Assembly (NCBI GenBank): GCA_947568835.1
Contig: OX387608.1
Coordinates: 422,501 to 486,500, forward strand
Direction of reading: 5' to 3'
Origin: Protonemura montana
Taxonomy: Eukaryota; Arthropoda; Insecta; Plecoptera; Nemouridae
Length of the DNA stretch: 64,000 bases
The notes under the pieces were generated by a model, which was not told the origin of the DNA, did no database searches, and was given only the letters and a program-made list of their open reading frames with translations. Both the position numbers and the translations under genes were made by a program. Shown here one piece after another: positions 63,053 through 64,000 of the stretch (within the stretch, counting starts at the first letter, position 1; each line of letters starts with the position of its first letter).

Positions 63053-64000
63053 TTAAAAGTCTATTCTTGTGTGCTGCTTTTTTTTGCTTGGCTTTTTAGC
63101 AGCACCACCACCACCACCTTCAACTTCCATCTCCTCCTCAGACGATGAAAATATTTTTTGCTGGGGGCCCGCCTCCAGCGTGATCCTCTGCTTCTTGGCG
63201 CCTCGCGAAGTGGCCAGAATCAGGGCATCACCCTCACTGGACACTTCAAAGTCTTGGCTGCCCGAGGGCTGATTAATTTTAGAAGTAGTTTTTGGGGGAT
63301 CTTTCTTCGATTGTAATTTCTTCAGTTCTTTGTTCATCTGGTTATTTTTGTGTTTAAGGTCTTCGTTTTCTTTTCTCAACTTCTTAATTTCTTCAGTCTG
63401 CTCTTCAATTTTTCTGGTTTGTTCTTCGATTTTCTTGTTAGTTTCCCCTTGACCGGCCAGAATGGCAGTCATCATTGTCATTATTTCTTTTAGGTCGGGC
63501 GCAGTAGCGGTTACAGGTGGTGGTGGTGGGGGTGGCGGAGTTGCAGCCTGGGAAAAAGATTTCGTCATCGAAACAGGGTGAAGTGCGGAATATTTTTTTC
63601 TTGCTTCTGGGAAGGTAATCTTTTCCAATGTCTTAATTTCCGCTATCTTCTTTTCTTTTTTCCAGGTCGGGCAATCCCGGGACCAGGAGGTGTGCGTACC
63701 AGCGCAGTTCACACATTTAACTTCCTGATCGCACGGTGCATCAGGGTGCACACCTGACTTTCCACATTTATCGCAGACTCGATCTCTCTTGCAGTCCTGC
63801 TGCCCGTGACCAAAGCGTTGGCAGTTGAGACATCTCAAAGGGTTTGGAATATGGGGTTTAACTGTTATTCTGATAAAACCTGCATATACACATTGTGGAG
63901 GGGAAACGGTGCTAAAAGTTAAAATATGAAGAGGTGAACGTTTCAGGACACCATCACGTCTAGTAAGTATGGGTTTGACATCAATTACATTTTGTTCCTT
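63053..64000 (-). CDS. I-group ORF1, copy 2, N-terminus outside the window
   Basis: Open from the window edge to the stop at 63,053-63,055. Three knuckles (CLNCQRFGHGQQDC, CDKCGKSGVHPDAPC, CVNCAGTHTSWSRDC), a Pro-run, then a heptad-like IEEQTRKIEEQTEEIKKLRK coiled coil, absent from the truncated copy 1, and an acidic then basic end (SSEEEMEVEGGGGG, KKPSKKKQHTRIDF). The stop lies 26 nt before the first ORF2 ATG, so ORF2 is probably translated by reinitiation or a similar mechanism (inference). Confidence 0.9.
   Translation of the reverse strand, partial: KEQNVIDVKPILTRRDGVLKRSPLHILTFSTVSPPQCVYAGFIRITVKPHIPNPLRCLNCQRFGHGQQDCKRDRVCDKCGKSGVHPDAPCDQEVKCVNCAGTHTSWSRDCPTWKKEKKIAEIKTLEKITFPEARKKYSALHPVSMTKSFSQAATPPPPPPPPVTATAPDLKEIMTMMTAILAGQGETNKKIEEQTRKIEEQTEEIKKLRKENEDLKHKNNQMNKELKKLQSKKDPPKTTSKINQPSGSQDFEVSSEGDALILATSRGAKKQRITLEAGPQQKIFSSSEEEMEVEGGGGGAAKKPSKKKQHTRIDF

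Larger units (their letters stand above)
59138..64000 (-). mobile_element. I-group non-LTR retrotransposon, copy 2 (runs off the window)
   Basis: Same family as 13,519-19,668 and nearly identical. The 3' tail is two GAAC units (59,138-59,145) against four in copy 1. ORF2 is at 59,244-63,026, and ORF1 from 63,053 to beyond the window end. The tail sits inside Jockey RT sequence. It lacks the deletions and the ORF1 stop seen in copy 1, so it is the more intact copy. Confidence 0.93.

Overview
This is eukaryotic, transposon-saturated DNA, most likely from an arthropod. Jockey-like non-LTR retrotransposons (ORF1 with CCHC knuckles, ORF2 with endonuclease and reverse transcriptase, no RNase H) dominate, and that group is mainly known from arthropods. 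I see no ordinary host gene, no rRNA and no CRISPR. There are spliced transposase genes with GT-AG introns, nested insertions with target-site duplications (TSDs), satellites and poly(A)/poly(T) tracts. The species cannot be named from the sequence.

Layout. 1-1.6 kb: unrecognised DNA and a 50-bp tandem repeat. 1.65-13.5 kb: a pile of decayed Jockey-like fragments, nearly all on the minus strand, containing one plus-strand 5'-truncated insertion (10,636-12,012) with a 12-bp TSD. 13.5-19.67 kb: an I-group element (minus) with ORF1 and a 1,251-residue ORF2 carrying RNase H. 19.67-31.66 kb: more minus-strand Jockey copies, one split by a Ty3/Gypsy element (22,545-28,757; 801-bp LTRs; TSD GTTT). 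31.7-35.0 kb: low-information DNA, a palindrome and a 14-bp satellite. 35.04-38.71 kb: a complete Mutator-like element (MULE) with 73-bp inverted repeats, 9-bp TSD and an intact six-exon transposase, sitting inside the last exon of a second, decayed MULE-like transposase gene. 40.0-41.3 kb: an R1-like ORF1 holding a solo LTR (TSD AGGT). 41.3-43.8 kb: a hAT transposase gene, broken, with a MITE-like insert in its intron. 43.8-48.7 kb: Jockey pieces repeating those of 2.2-3.7 and 9.8-13.5 kb. 49.1-59.1 kb: a plus-strand Jockey element preceded by a tandem repeat with pol III-like boxes and split by a very young Ty3/Gypsy element (53,086-57,825; identical 143-bp LTRs; TSD CCAGC). 59.1-64.0 kb: a second, nearly identical I-group copy running off the window.

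The pieces do not form a pathway. They form an insertion record: several host elements read in frame again once the insert and one TSD copy are removed, which gives relative ages. The elements that look most recently active are the MULE, the two Gypsy elements and the I-group family. The first 31.7 kb is strongly biased to minus-strand elements, a layout also seen in some piRNA clusters, but nothing in the sequence proves that role.
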